In this document: piece by piece, positions 16,986 to 24,856 of the stretch
Numbering within the stretch: the stretch's first letter is position 1
How the letters are laid out: the number at the start of each line of letters is the position of its first letter
NCBI GenBank assembly: GCA_947485745.1
Contig: CANKQY010000022.1
Coordinates: 1-33,493 of the forward strand
Direction of reading: 5' to 3'
DNA from: Bacteroidota bacterium
GTDB taxonomy: Bacteria > Bacteroidota > Bacteroidia > UKL13-3
DNA: 33,493 nt
Notes under the pieces: model-generated
Seen by the model: only the letters and a program-made list of their open reading frames with translations
Told to the model about the DNA's origin: nothing
Database searches by the model: none
Translations under genes and position numbers: made by a program

Positions 16986-17180
16986 TTAGTTTTTTAACTT
17001 TACGTTAACAGCTGTAGGGCCTTTTTTTCCCTCGCCGATTTCGAAAGTAACAAGGTCGTTTTCTTGAATTTTGTCGATAGTGTCTGTAACATGTACGAAA
17101 AGCTCGTTTCCGTTATCGTCACTCTTGATAAAACCAAAGCCTTTGCTTTCGTTGAAAAATTTTACTGAACCAGTTGGCAT
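16986..17180 (-). CDS. Cold-shock protein (CspA family)
   Basis: At 64 residues it has the normal length of a single cold-shock domain. The two RNA-binding motifs are present: RNP1 KGFGFI at about 13-18 and RNP2-like LFVHV at about 27-31. These proteins bind single-stranded RNA and DNA and act as RNA chaperones in the cytoplasm, affecting translation and antitermination. It has its own -7 box upstream and its own terminator downstream, so it is probably monocistronic. Whether it is cold-inducible cannot be told from the sequence. Confidence 0.95.
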   Translation of the reverse strand: MPTGSVKFFNESKGFGFIKSDDNGNELFVHVTDTIDKIQENDLVTFEIGEGKKGPTAVNVKLKN

Positions 17181-17220
17181 AAAAAAAATATTTAGTTAAT
17201 TCAAATTTAGAATTAGGTAT

Positions 17221-17228
17221 CAAAGATA
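17221..17228 (-). promoter_or_regulatory. -7 box of the cold-shock gene promoter
   Basis: On the minus strand TATCTTTG matches TAnnTTTG exactly, about 40 nt ahead of the csp start. No TTG lies at the usual distance; an AT-rich inverted repeat (17230-17240 with 17259-17269) occupies the -33 region and may be a protein-binding site or weak structure. Confidence 0.5.
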
Positions 17229-17273
17229 ATTAATTAATTGGCTTTTCTCATTATTAATCAATTAATTAAGCTT

Positions 17274-19277
17274 TTATTTGGTCTGAACCAATATTTTTTG
17301 CTGGTAACTCATTCCCATTTGGTCTTCAATTACCAATAAATATAAGCCTTGTAGAAGCAAACCGGTATTTATTTCTCCTGCATCTATAAATGCAAATTTT
17401 CCGCAAATTTTCCCATTTAGGTCATACAAAGTGGCAGAATATTGCCCTTTACTTTCCATTTTAATGCTCAACGACTCTTGAACGGGGTTAGGGAATACTT
17501 GAATTTTTAACTTATTATTTATGCCAAAAACACTTGTTAAAGTGAGGTCTTTTATGATGTTGGATGATTTCAAAATCCAGCTTTCAGGATCCATTTCAAG
17601 GTTGCTAATTTGGCGAGTATTTTTTATTTTATAAAATCCTGTTGCACCACTTTGTTGCAAAAATATAAGTGAATCTCCTTGCAATGTTTTAATCAAAAAT
17701 GGCAATGGTAAATCAACCAAATTACCTGCACTTTGCGCATTACTTTGAAAAACCGACACTAAAAGTGTATCGGCAATTTGGTTCCACTTTACACTGTATG
17801 TTGGCCAACCCGCGCCATAAATCCATTGGTTAAAAAAGTAGTCATAGTTTTTCTTGCTCAATTCATTTACCAATAAATTAAAATCATTGGTTGTGGCATT
17901 GCCATTTGCAAACCTTGTTTGATAGGTTGAACAAACTTTCAAAAACAAGGAATCTCCTAATAAATAATGCAAAACGCGAATAGCACTTGCGCCTTTGTTG
18001 TAGGTCAATGAGCTACTAAAAATCCGTGACACATTAGTAGTATCAGCACAATATACAGACCCAACTCCAGGCTTCGCATCATTTTGTATTTTGATTATAA
18101 CAGCTAAAGCATTTGCGGGGGTTGTTAGGTATTTGGCTGCCAGGTATTCGGAATAAGTAGCAAAGCCTTCGTTTAACCAAATGTCTTTCCAAGTAGCACA
18201 GGTTACATTATCCCCAAACCATTGGTGTGCCAATTCGTGGGCCACAATACCAAAATTAAGTATCCCCAAACTCGTCATGGTTTGGTGCTCCATACCACCG
18301 CTAAATGGTGCCATTACATGACCATATTTTTCTTTGTAAAACGGGTAAAGTCCGTAAGTTTCTGAGAATGTTTCAAGCATTGATTTTGTTGCCCTAATAC
18401 TATTTACATTGTTACTGTAAGCAAGGGGGTTATTGTATATATAATGTTGAATTAAAACGCTATCTGCTATTTGTTTTGGTTTTGCATAATCTAAGTATTC
18501 TGTGTATTGCCCCACGGTAACCATTACCAAATAATAGTCTATTATGTAATTTGATTGCCAATGGTATTTGTGTTTGCCATTGCCCATAGGCGTAATACTT
18601 TTGAGCAAACCGTTTGAACCAACTCTGTTCGATGTATCTGTGGTTACAGAAATATATACAGAATCTATTTTGTCTTGCAATGATTGCTTGCATGGCCACC
18701 ATTCGTAAGCGCTATATGGCTGACTCAAACTCCAAGTTATTTGATTGCCATAAGTAGGGGAGGCTCTAGTGCTAAATCCACCACCAATAGCTGCACTAGC
18801 GCCACTAGGTGCAATGCCGCGGTAGTATATCTGCACCTCAAATGTTTCACCAAAATTAATTGGTATTGGCAAAACCAATTGAATAATATCAGGCAATCTG
18901 TTAAAGCTAATTTTATTACGGTTTGAACCAATAATAGAGTCGACAATAAAGTTTGCATGAAGTTGAAAGAGGATGGTATCAAGTAGGGCAACCCTTGATT
19001 TGGCAATCGTTTTTACACTACCAGCTATTGCAATGCTATTTCTTTCAACTAATAAATCTAGGTGATGAAATATGATATCATATTTTTCCATTTGTGCCAT
19101 TTGTGCATTGCTGGCATTGGCTTTATTTAAAGAAGTGGCTGAGGATTTTTGTTTAACAATAGCACAAGCATTTTGTGCATTTATAGCAAAAGGTTTTACA
19201 AAGAGTAGTAAGAAAATAACAAAGATAAAACAGTTTTTTACCGAGGAATAAGCCAATTTACGGAGTGTATGAATCAT
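17274..19277 (-). CDS. Secreted M1-family zinc aminopeptidase with T9SS sorting domain
   Basis: A 667-residue exported metallopeptidase. The signal segment runs to about residue 34 (FAINAQ). The M1 zinc site is complete: HELAH at 347-351 and the third ligand Glu370 (LNEGFAT) at the expected distance. The substrate N-terminus recognition motif is GGMEH (327-331) in place of the classical GAMEN. Tyr426 (SLTYNKGA) is in the position of the transition-state Tyr. The C-terminal 75 residues form a T9SS sorting domain (VFPNPVQESLSI ... LQGLYLLVIE ... ILVQTK), so it should reach the cell surface or medium and release N-terminal amino acids from peptides. The C-terminal helical domain of long M1 enzymes is absent, giving a compact peptidase plus tail. 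It appears to be transcribed alone. Confidence 0.92.
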   Translation of the reverse strand: MIHTLRKLAYSSVKNCFIFVIFLLLFVKPFAINAQNACAIVKQKSSATSLNKANASNAQMAQMEKYDIIFHHLDLLVERNSIAIAGSVKTIAKSRVALLDTILFQLHANFIVDSIIGSNRNKISFNRLPDIIQLVLPIPINFGETFEVQIYYRGIAPSGASAAIGGGFSTRASPTYGNQITWSLSQPYSAYEWWPCKQSLQDKIDSVYISVTTDTSNRVGSNGLLKSITPMGNGKHKYHWQSNYIIDYYLVMVTVGQYTEYLDYAKPKQIADSVLIQHYIYNNPLAYSNNVNSIRATKSMLETFSETYGLYPFYKEKYGHVMAPFSGGMEHQTMTSLGILNFGIVAHELAHQWFGDNVTCATWKDIWLNEGFATYSEYLAAKYLTTPANALAVIIKIQNDAKPGVGSVYCADTTNVSRIFSSSLTYNKGASAIRVLHYLLGDSLFLKVCSTYQTRFANGNATTNDFNLLVNELSKKNYDYFFNQWIYGAGWPTYSVKWNQIADTLLVSVFQSNAQSAGNLVDLPLPFLIKTLQGDSLIFLQQSGATGFYKIKNTRQISNLEMDPESWILKSSNIIKDLTLTSVFGINNKLKIQVFPNPVQESLSIKMESKGQYSATLYDLNGKICGKFAFIDAGEINTGLLLQGLYLLVIEDQMGMSYQQKILVQTK

Positions 19278-19341
19278 ATTTAAAAATGAGCTGCAATTTA
19301 GGCAATAATTAACATTGAATAGACTTTAGTTTAAACCATCC

Positions 19342-19371
19342 TTGGCAAATAGCGCACTTTTCTTATTTTTG
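19342..19371 (+). promoter_or_regulatory. Promoter of tRNA-Ser
   Basis: TTG at 19342-19344, a 19-nt spacer and TATTTTTG at 19364-19371 match the Bacteroidota consensus exactly. The box ends 9 nt before the tRNA 5' end, so transcription would begin almost at the mature end. Confidence 0.75.
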
Positions 19372-19380
19372 CCCCTCATT

Positions 19381-19466
<86 letters not shown>

Positions 19467-19473
19467 TCTCACC

Positions 19474-19532
19474 CACCGTAGCTTTATGCCTACGCCAAGG
19501 CTTTGACACACAAAGTCAGCAAAGGTGGGTTC
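19474..19532. repeat. Imperfect direct repeat, copy 1, next to tRNA-Ser
   Basis: The copy begins CACCGTAGCTTTATGCCTAC and ends near GGTGGGTTC. It aligns over its whole length with copy 2 (19556-19610), sharing the blocks CACCG, AGCTT, ATGCCTA, AAGGCTT, ACAAAGTC and AAGGT. It starts 8 bp after the tRNA. Confidence 0.8.
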
Positions 19533-19555
19533 ACTCAACTAGCACAAAACATCCT

Positions 19556-19610
19556 CACCGAAGCTTATGCCTAAGCTAAGGCTTCAGCATACAAAGTCGC
19601 CGAAGGTTCG
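19556..19610. repeat. Imperfect direct repeat, copy 2, abutting the hipA stop
   Basis: The copy begins CACCGAAGCTTATGCCTAAG and ends GAAGGTTCG, one base before the hipA stop codon. Start-to-start distance from copy 1 is 82 bp. It can form an imperfect hairpin (TATGC-CT-AAGC ... GCTT-CA-GCATA) that is not conserved in copy 1. Confidence 0.8.
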
Positions 19611-19611
19611 T

Positions 19612-20844
19612 TTAATATGATTTTCGTCCAATTACTTTTTCAATTTGATTCATAGAACTACTGCTCACATTAGCTTGTTTGGCATACATTTTCCAGTTAT
19701 ATACCACAGTTTGAACCTGTTCAATTATTGCCTTTGAGTTCCTTATTTTAAAATAATCAGCTAATTCCATCAAATGCTTTTTTGTGGGGTTTGCGCTTTC
19801 ATTAGCAATCATAGTGCTATGCATCCCATGACCGGAACTTGAAAAGGTTAGATCATAGGCTGGTGCAAATTTCCAAGCACCATTTTCATCCATTAAAAAT
19901 GCAAAATTTTTACTATGATCATCACGGTTATGAGCAAATACATTAAAAGCTGCTAATCGAAGTATTTTTTCATAGGCACGAACATCCTTTTCAAGTTTAA
20001 ATGCGCAATCCATTAGATTCCCATAGTCTAAGTTACTTAATCTAAAATTATCATGCATTATACCAGCTGCAGAATGGAGGTGTAAGCGTTTATTTCCAAT
20101 TCTATCAAAGCGCTTGGTTCCAAAATAAACCTGCCCAGATTTTCCTTTAAACAGTTTTGAATCACTCATTATTATTCCTGCATCTAAGGCCATATTATAA
20201 TAAGCGAACTCTATGTTTGCAATATCTGGCTTATCTGAAGATGACGGAAACTTTATAAGCCAATGTTCAAAGCCTTCCGGAATTGTTTTGCCTTCACTTA
20301 TTAGCACATTTGAAACTGGATTGTACCCAACTAAAACTTTTGGTCTAGCGCCACCAGAGGAGCCTCCTAGTTGATATAAATTATCTATCACCTCTGAAGT
20401 AACTCCCGAAACAACCTGTAAGGATGCTTGAGCCAATTCATCCAACTCTAAATTGAGATTCTCGTTCCTTAATTCATCCATTTCTGGCTTATAAATAAGT
20501 GCCCCCATGCCATTTCTACCAACATAAGCAAGCCTATCAAGCATGGTGATATTATCTAAATTCACACCACCACTTATTAACCGCCTATCCAAAAGTAACT
20601 TTCCCCAACCATCAGGTAATGAATCTGCAAATACCCCAAATAATCCATCGAATGGAATAGCATCTGCCTTATTTATTTCCCTATTTAATCTTAACTTAAA
20701 TGGTGATATTTCAATACCCCTTTTTATAAATTCAGCATAATATTTAAAATAGATATCTCTGCCCTCAGCAAGTAATTCTCCCACTTCAATTTCATCTTTG
20801 TTTAGCAGAATTGAAACAACTATTTTTTTGACGTGAATCATCAT
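19612..20844 (-). CDS. hipA: HipA-family serine/threonine kinase toxin
   Basis: At 410 residues it is near the family's usual length. Visible parts: the N-terminal subdomain 1 (about 1-110), a Gly-rich loop GGSSGGARPK, a Lys in LIKFPSS that should contact ATP, the catalytic loop HNRDDHSKN at 305-313 (Asp308 in the NxD position), and PAYDLTFS with metal-binding Asp331. HipA toxins phosphorylate translation factors, in E. coli glutamyl-tRNA synthetase, which stops growth and favours persistence; the target here is unknown. The start overlaps the hipB stop by 4 bp (ATGA), the normal antitoxin-first order with translational coupling. The N-terminal subdomain is fused, so no separate HipS is needed. 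Confidence 0.93.
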   Translation of the reverse strand: MMIHVKKIVVSILLNKDEIEVGELLAEGRDIYFKYYAEFIKRGIEISPFKLRLNREINKADAIPFDGLFGVFADSLPDGWGKLLLDRRLISGGVNLDNITMLDRLAYVGRNGMGALIYKPEMDELRNENLNLELDELAQASLQVVSGVTSEVIDNLYQLGGSSGGARPKVLVGYNPVSNVLISEGKTIPEGFEHWLIKFPSSSDKPDIANIEFAYYNMALDAGIIMSDSKLFKGKSGQVYFGTKRFDRIGNKRLHLHSAAGIMHDNFRLSNLDYGNLMDCAFKLEKDVRAYEKILRLAAFNVFAHNRDDHSKNFAFLMDENGAWKFAPAYDLTFSSSGHGMHSTMIANESANPTKKHLMELADYFKIRNSKAIIEQVQTVVYNWKMYAKQANVSSSSMNQIEKVIGRKSY

Positions 20845-21131
20845 CCTCTTGTTTTATCACTAAACAACTTTTCAATTTCTTTTAGGTTTTCGACGCTAGT
20901 TAAAATTGATTCAAAATCGTGAAGACGATTTAAAATTTGAGCTAGTTTGAGTAAAGATTCCAAAGAAATTTGACCTGAATTTTCAAATCGCTTTACACTT
21001 CCCAAAGACACCCCGGAGCGTTTGGCTAGCTCACTTTGACTATACCCTAATTGCCTTCTAATAATCTTGTGTTTTATCGAAAGGTCTTTTTGAATATTAC
21101 TAGGTTTTTTATCTATCCCAAAACTTAACAT
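20841..21131 (-). CDS. hipB: HipB-like antitoxin, XRE-family helix-turn-helix
   Basis: At 96 residues, with an HTH_3/XRE domain at about 22-80 (GYSQSELAKRSGVSLGSVKR as the turn region). HipB proteins bind operators ahead of their own operon and neutralise HipA in a complex. It is directly upstream of and overlapping hipA. A short N-terminal stretch of about 20 residues precedes the domain. Autoregulation is expected; see the palindrome at 21184-21195. Confidence 0.9.
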   Translation of the reverse strand: MLSFGIDKKPSNIQKDLSIKHKIIRRQLGYSQSELAKRSGVSLGSVKRFENSGQISLESLLKLAQILNRLHDFESILTSVENLKEIEKLFSDKTRG

Positions 21132-21183
21132 AGTAGTTAAAATATTAGTCGAATATACACATTTTTTAAATAAATAGCTAATA

Positions 21184-21195
21184 TATTGGCCAATA
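21184..21195. promoter_or_regulatory. Candidate operator ahead of hipBA
   Basis: A perfect 12-bp palindrome TATTGGCCAATA lies 53 bp ahead of the hipB start. A second inverted repeat (ATATT-agtcg-AATAT) lies closer, near 21142-21156. XRE repressors bind such dyads, but assignment to HipB is inference. Confidence 0.4.
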
Positions 21196-21234
21196 AATAC
21201 AATTATTTTTTCACAGATATTAATCTATGAGGAA

Positions 21235-21912
21235 TTAAAATTCTTCCCCTTTTAAATACTTTGTTTTAAGCAGTGGGCAAACTTTATAGCGCTCATCGTG
21301 CGTATCTTGGTAAATGGCTTCAATGGTTTCATATACGTGTTTGATCCCAATTTTATTTGCCCATTCAAACGGCCCATAAGGATAATTGGTGCCCAATTTC
21401 ATGCTGGTATCTATGTCTGTTTGGGTTGCAGTTCCTTCCTGCAAAGTATAGCAAGCCTCGTTAATAATCATAAAAATTATCCTTGGTGTTACCATCCCAA
21501 CTCGGTCTTCTACCACCTTAAAGTCCCAATTCAGTTGTTGCATAAATGAGTCAAGTTTTGGGCGATCCAACTCTTTTGCTAAAGAGATTTCGGCTAAGCT
21601 TCTATTGATAAAGGTAGGAAGCGCATTGATGCCAAATAAGGTGCATTCTATTTTAACATGACAATCAAAAATTGCCTTTGCCAATTGTTGTTTTACTGCA
21701 CAAACAAATACAGGAATATTTTTTAATCCTGCGTAATAGTGCAATTGTTCAATTTTTTCATCAAATTTGAGGTCGAAAATCACATCAAATTGATGCACAT
21801 TTGCGCTTAATAAGTCACTATCATCTATGCAAGTTAATTCACATGAAATACCTTCCAACTTTTCTTGCAGTTCTTTTATTCGGTTCATTGAACCTCTTAC
21901 CAAAATTTTCAT
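21235..21912 (-). CDS. Degenerate 3-hydroxyacyl-CoA dehydrogenase homologue
   Basis: I take ATG 21912 as start (225 residues, MKILVRGSM); a GTG at 21918 would add two. The C-terminal half matches the 3-hydroxyacyl-CoA dehydrogenase C-terminal domain (VGMVTPRIIFMIINEAC, DIDTSMKLGTNYPYGPFEW). The N-terminal half keeps the length and strand pattern of the Rossmann domain but has lost the GxGxxG loop (VRGSMNRIKEL), and the region that should carry the catalytic His (HxxNP) reads FGINALPTF. It may therefore not use NAD or catalyse the normal oxidation. It is divergent from ridA and a PaaG-like isomerase, hinting at a link to acyl-CoA metabolism. A non-catalytic or altered role is inference. Confidence 0.8.
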   Translation of the reverse strand: MKILVRGSMNRIKELQEKLEGISCELTCIDDSDLLSANVHQFDVIFDLKFDEKIEQLHYYAGLKNIPVFVCAVKQQLAKAIFDCHVKIECTLFGINALPTFINRSLAEISLAKELDRPKLDSFMQQLNWDFKVVEDRVGMVTPRIIFMIINEACYTLQEGTATQTDIDTSMKLGTNYPYGPFEWANKIGIKHVYETIEAIYQDTHDERYKVCPLLKTKYLKGEEF

Positions 21913-21934
21913 ATTCACAATCTCAAATTAAAAA

Positions 21935-21942
21935 CAAAGATA
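21935..21942 (-). promoter_or_regulatory. -7 box for the dehydrogenase-like gene
   Basis: On the minus strand TATCTTTG matches TAnnTTTG, 22 nt ahead of the ATG at 21912. It lies within the 44-bp divergent gap to ridA; no TTG is at the proper distance. Confidence 0.4.
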
Positions 21943-21956
21943 ACAAGCCCTTACAC

Positions 21957-22337
21957 ATGGAAAAGAAAATAATTACGAGCAAAAATGCGCCTGAACCAAT
22001 TGGCCCATACAGCCACGCTGTTCTGGTAAATGGAACCTTATACATTAGTGGCCAAGTGCCAAAGGATGCACATACAGGCGAAATGGTTACTGGAGATATA
22101 AAAGCAGAAACCAAAAAGGTAATGGAAAACTTGCAAGCCATACTAGCGGAAGCAAATATGGACTTTAGCCATGTGGTAAAAACAACTATTTTTTGCGTTA
22201 ATCTAGGAGATTTTGCGGCAATTAATGAAGTGTATGGTAGTTTTTTTGCCGGAAACTATCCCGCACGCGAAACCGTTCAAGTGGTTAAACTCCCATTGAA
22301 TGCCAATGTGGAAATAAGCGTAATTGCGGTTAAATAG
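21957..22337 (+). CDS. ridA: RidA family enamine/imine deaminase
   Basis: The ATG at 21957 gives 126 residues, the standard length, beginning MEKKIITSKNAPEPIGPYSH as in this family. RidA hydrolyses reactive enamine/imine intermediates (such as 2-aminoacrylate made by PLP enzymes) to keto acids and ammonia in the cytoplasm as a trimer. Signature residues are present: Tyr18 and Ser31 region (LYISGQ), Arg104 in NYPARET that binds the carboxylate, and Glu119 (VEISVIAV). It is the first gene of a plus-strand unit; the next gene begins 2 bp after its stop. Confidence 0.94.
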   Translation: MEKKIITSKNAPEPIGPYSHAVLVNGTLYISGQVPKDAHTGEMVTGDIKAETKKVMENLQAILAEANMDFSHVVKTTIFCVNLGDFAAINEVYGSFFAGNYPARETVQVVKLPLNANVEISVIAVK

Positions 22338-22339
22338 CT

Positions 22340-22966
22340 ATGAACAAAGGTTTAGCTAAATTTTTATCTGTTTTGGCACACCCTGTTTTTGTGAACTTGT
22401 TGTGCCTTTACTTATTATTTTTGTTGTTTCCACAGCTAAATCATGGCATGCCAATGCGCATTCAGTTGTTTTTTATTGTCTTCATCTTTATTTCAACCAG
22501 TATTATTCCAATACTGATAGTTTTGGTGATGCGCATTACAGGAAAAGTTAAATCTATTACGCTTGAAAGCAATGAGGAGCGCAAATTACCTTTCCTTTTT
22601 ACTTTAGCGCTTTATATTTTTAATTACTATAATTTTTTAAAATCACCTACTACGCATCCCCTTATTTTGCAATATTTACTTGCATGTGCCGCAATCATCT
22701 GTGCCATTTCTATCATTAATTTTTTCAATAAAATTAGTATTCACATGGCCACCTTAGGTGCCTTGTGTGGTTTGCTTGCAACTGTTGGCAATATTGGCTA
22801 TATAGATATACGAATTATATTAGTTTTAGCCATACTTTTTAGCAGTTTAATTGGTTCAGCCAGGTTAAGCTTGAAGGCTCATGTTCCCCAGCAAATATAT
22901 GCTGGCTTTGTTTTGGGTTTTGCCCTAATGTTTGTTGTGATGAATTTTCCTTTAGTTCACTTTTAA
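22340..22966 (+). CDS. PAP2-like integral membrane protein
   Basis: A 208-residue hydrophobic protein with about six membrane segments. Two traces of the PAP2 phosphatase signature remain: KISIHMATLGA, placed like the SGH motif, and ARLSLKAHVPQQIYAGFVLG, placed like SRxxxxxHxxxD with the last Asp replaced by Gln. PAP2 enzymes remove phosphate from lipid phosphates such as undecaprenyl or lipid A diphosphates. The His is kept, but the first Ser and last Asp are not, so activity is uncertain. It starts 2 bp after ridA and ends 10 bp before the isomerase gene, so the three are likely co-transcribed. Confidence 0.75.
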   Translation: MNKGLAKFLSVLAHPVFVNLLCLYLLFLLFPQLNHGMPMRIQLFFIVFIFISTSIIPILIVLVMRITGKVKSITLESNEERKLPFLFTLALYIFNYYNFLKSPTTHPLILQYLLACAAIICAISIINFFNKISIHMATLGALCGLLATVGNIGYIDIRIILVLAILFSSLIGSARLSLKAHVPQQIYAGFVLGFALMFVVMNFPLVHF

Positions 22967-22976
22967 ATGATAAATT

Positions 22977-23759
22977 ATGAGTTACGAAACAGTATTGTTT
23001 GATGTTAATAATGGTATTGCTACCCTTACTTTAAACAGGCCAGATGTGTTTAATGCCTTCAATGAACAACTCAGTGCAGATGTAAATGATGCACTTAAGA
23101 AAACGGCCAAAGATAAAAGCATTCGGGTTTTGGTAATTACAGGTTCTGGTAAAGCATTTTGCAGCGGGCAAGATTTAAAAGCCATTGCTGGCAGTAAAAA
23201 TAGAAGTTTAAGCGATAGCCTGTACAAGAGGTATAACCCAATGATTAAAGCCATTCGTAATTTGCCCATTCCTGTTATTTGTAAATTAAATGGTGTAGCT
23301 GCTGGGGCAGGCTGTTCATTGGCACTTTCATGTGATATGATTATTGCTTCTGAAAATGCCAGTTTAATAGAAGTTTTTGTAAATGTTGGCTTGGTTTTGG
23401 ATTCAGGTTCTTCTTATTTTTTACCTCGTTTAATAGGTTCAGCCCGAGCTTTTGAATTGGCAACTCTTGGGTCAAAAGTTACCGCACAGCAAGCTGCCGG
23501 TTGGGGAATGATTAACAAGGTTGTTAAATTAGAAGAATTAGATGAAGAAGTAAACAAATTGGCTGAACACTATTCCCTAGCTCCAACTAAAGCTATTGGC
23601 CTCATGAAAAAAATGCTCAACAAATCGTTTACAAGCGATTTGGATACCATGTTAGAATACGAGGCTTATTGTCAAGAAATTGCAGGAAGAAGTGAAGATT
23701 ACAAGGAAGGGGTAAATGCTTTTAACGAAAAACGAAAACCTGCTTTTAAGGGAGCTTAG
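22977..23759 (+). CDS. PaaG-like enoyl-CoA hydratase/isomerase
   Basis: A 260-residue crotonase-fold protein. It resembles E. coli PaaG along its length: NRPDVFNAFNE, the oxyanion-hole segments FCSGQDL (61-67) and NGVAAGAGCS (105-114), and Asp142 in VLDSGSSYFLPR, aligned with the catalytic Asp of PaaG, while the two Glu of hydratases are absent. It ends EGVNAFNEKRKPAFKG as PaaG does. PaaG isomerises ring-epoxide-CoA to oxepin-CoA in phenylacetate degradation and also shifts double bonds in beta-oxidation. No other paa genes are here apart from the degenerate dehydrogenase homologue nearby, so the isolated gene may serve general enoyl-CoA isomerisation. Confidence 0.88.
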   Translation: MSYETVLFDVNNGIATLTLNRPDVFNAFNEQLSADVNDALKKTAKDKSIRVLVITGSGKAFCSGQDLKAIAGSKNRSLSDSLYKRYNPMIKAIRNLPIPVICKLNGVAAGAGCSLALSCDMIIASENASLIEVFVNVGLVLDSGSSYFLPRLIGSARAFELATLGSKVTAQQAAGWGMINKVVKLEELDEEVNKLAEHYSLAPTKAIGLMKKMLNKSFTSDLDTMLEYEAYCQEIAGRSEDYKEGVNAFNEKRKPAFKGA

Positions 23760-23947
23760 CACATTTTTTTTTAACTTCCTCATTATTAAGACACTACTTT
23801 TAAGGCTGAAGTACTCAATTTTTTAGTTCTTAATTTTTATTTAAAATTTTAGTAACCAATTAATTATACTTGTTTTTGTCGAAAACTGTTTAATTAATTT
23901 GTTAATTTCTAATATTATTTTAATATCTTAGTGAAAAATTAAAATAT

Positions 23948-24712
23948 ATGGCCATTACAATAACCAATTTATGTGTTGCATTAAAAGACAGTAAATCTTG
24001 TCTAGATTCAATTCAGATTGCAGAAAAATTGCAAAATTATTTTAAGGCAAATGTAAACGCATTTTTAGTTGGCAATTCAAAAATTGGATTGCCTTCCAGC
24101 TTTAATTTGGAAGAAAATGTTGCTACCAAAGGTTTAGGAAAAAAGTTTAATGCCTCTAAAAATGAACTTATTATTTTACCGGTAATAAAAGGTGATCCTG
24201 AAATGGGGTTGCTTACTGTTGCAGAAGCTAATCAAATTATTGAGCGTTCCGAAAGAATGGTTTTAACTGTTCCTTGCATTGGAGCAGCATTCAATTTAAG
24301 CGCAATCGTAGTTCCAATAGATTCGTCCTTTGAAACGCGTCAGAAAGTTCCTTATGCCATAGCATTTGCTAGAGTTTTTAACGCTACCTTACATATCATT
24401 GGTGTTTCAAATGATAAAGGAAAGGATAGTACTGTTTTAATCAATAATTATATGCGTCAAGTATGTAATAACATTGAAGAAAAGGGAGTCAATTATGTTT
24501 CTGAGACTAGGTTAGGTGGAAACCCAACAGATCAAGTATTGGCGTATTCAAAGGAAGTGAATGCTGGAATGGCGGTTATTATGACAGAGCAAGAAACAAA
24601 TTTCACGTCCTTTTTCTCAGGAAAGTACTCCCAACAGATGGTTAAAAACAGCAATATTCCTATTTTATCCATTCATCCGAAGGATTTAATTGTAAGCGAT
24701 GCACGCTTGTAA
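23948..24712 (+). CDS. Universal stress protein (UspA) family protein
   Basis: A 254-residue protein with a C-terminal UspA domain at about 115-247 (SAIVVPIDSSFETRQKVPYA ... NSNIPILSIHP) and a diverged first half that may be a second Usp-like fold, as in tandem Usp proteins. The ATP-binding signature GxxG-(9x)-G(S/T) is not intact: the matching segment reads TEQETNFTSFFSGKYSQQM. It may therefore be a non-ATP-binding type. Usp proteins accumulate under starvation and other stress, with mostly unclear biochemistry. It stands alone with 188 bp before it and 144 bp after it. Confidence 0.85.
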   Translation: MAITITNLCVALKDSKSCLDSIQIAEKLQNYFKANVNAFLVGNSKIGLPSSFNLEENVATKGLGKKFNASKNELIILPVIKGDPEMGLLTVAEANQIIERSERMVLTVPCIGAAFNLSAIVVPIDSSFETRQKVPYAIAFARVFNATLHIIGVSNDKGKDSTVLINNYMRQVCNNIEEKGVNYVSETRLGGNPTDQVLAYSKEVNAGMAVIMTEQETNFTSFFSGKYSQQMVKNSNIPILSIHPKDLIVSDARL

Positions 24713-24781
24713 GCGCTGATTCTATGATGGTAAATTGGTTTAACTTTCATATTTGCCTAATTATCATTAATTTTACTACCT

Positions 24782-24789
24782 TATTTTTG
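24782..24789 (+). promoter_or_regulatory. -7 box ahead of dxs
   Basis: TATTTTTG matches TAnnTTTG exactly, 67 nt ahead of the dxs start. The nearest upstream TTG (24753-24755) has a 26-nt spacer, longer than usual, so the -33 element is weak or absent. Confidence 0.4.
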
Positions 24790-24856
24790 TAAAACCTTGG
24801 AAGGCATTTGTTGTTATATAGTTTTACTTAAAAAACTCGTTATCTAATTTTACTTT

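Noticed and set aside
17230-17269. AT-rich inverted repeat as terminator of the M1 peptidase gene
   Set aside because: The 11-bp stem is entirely A/T except one pair, has an 18-nt loop and no following T-run; it more likely overlaps the csp promoter.
19474-19610. CRISPR-like array
   Set aside because: Only two imperfect copies with a 23-bp gap and no cas genes nearby.
21801-21956. In-frame upstream extension of ridA that looks like a signal peptide
   Set aside because: The extension is antisense to the start of the dehydrogenase-like gene; RidA proteins are cytosolic and about 126 residues long, matching the ATG at 21957.
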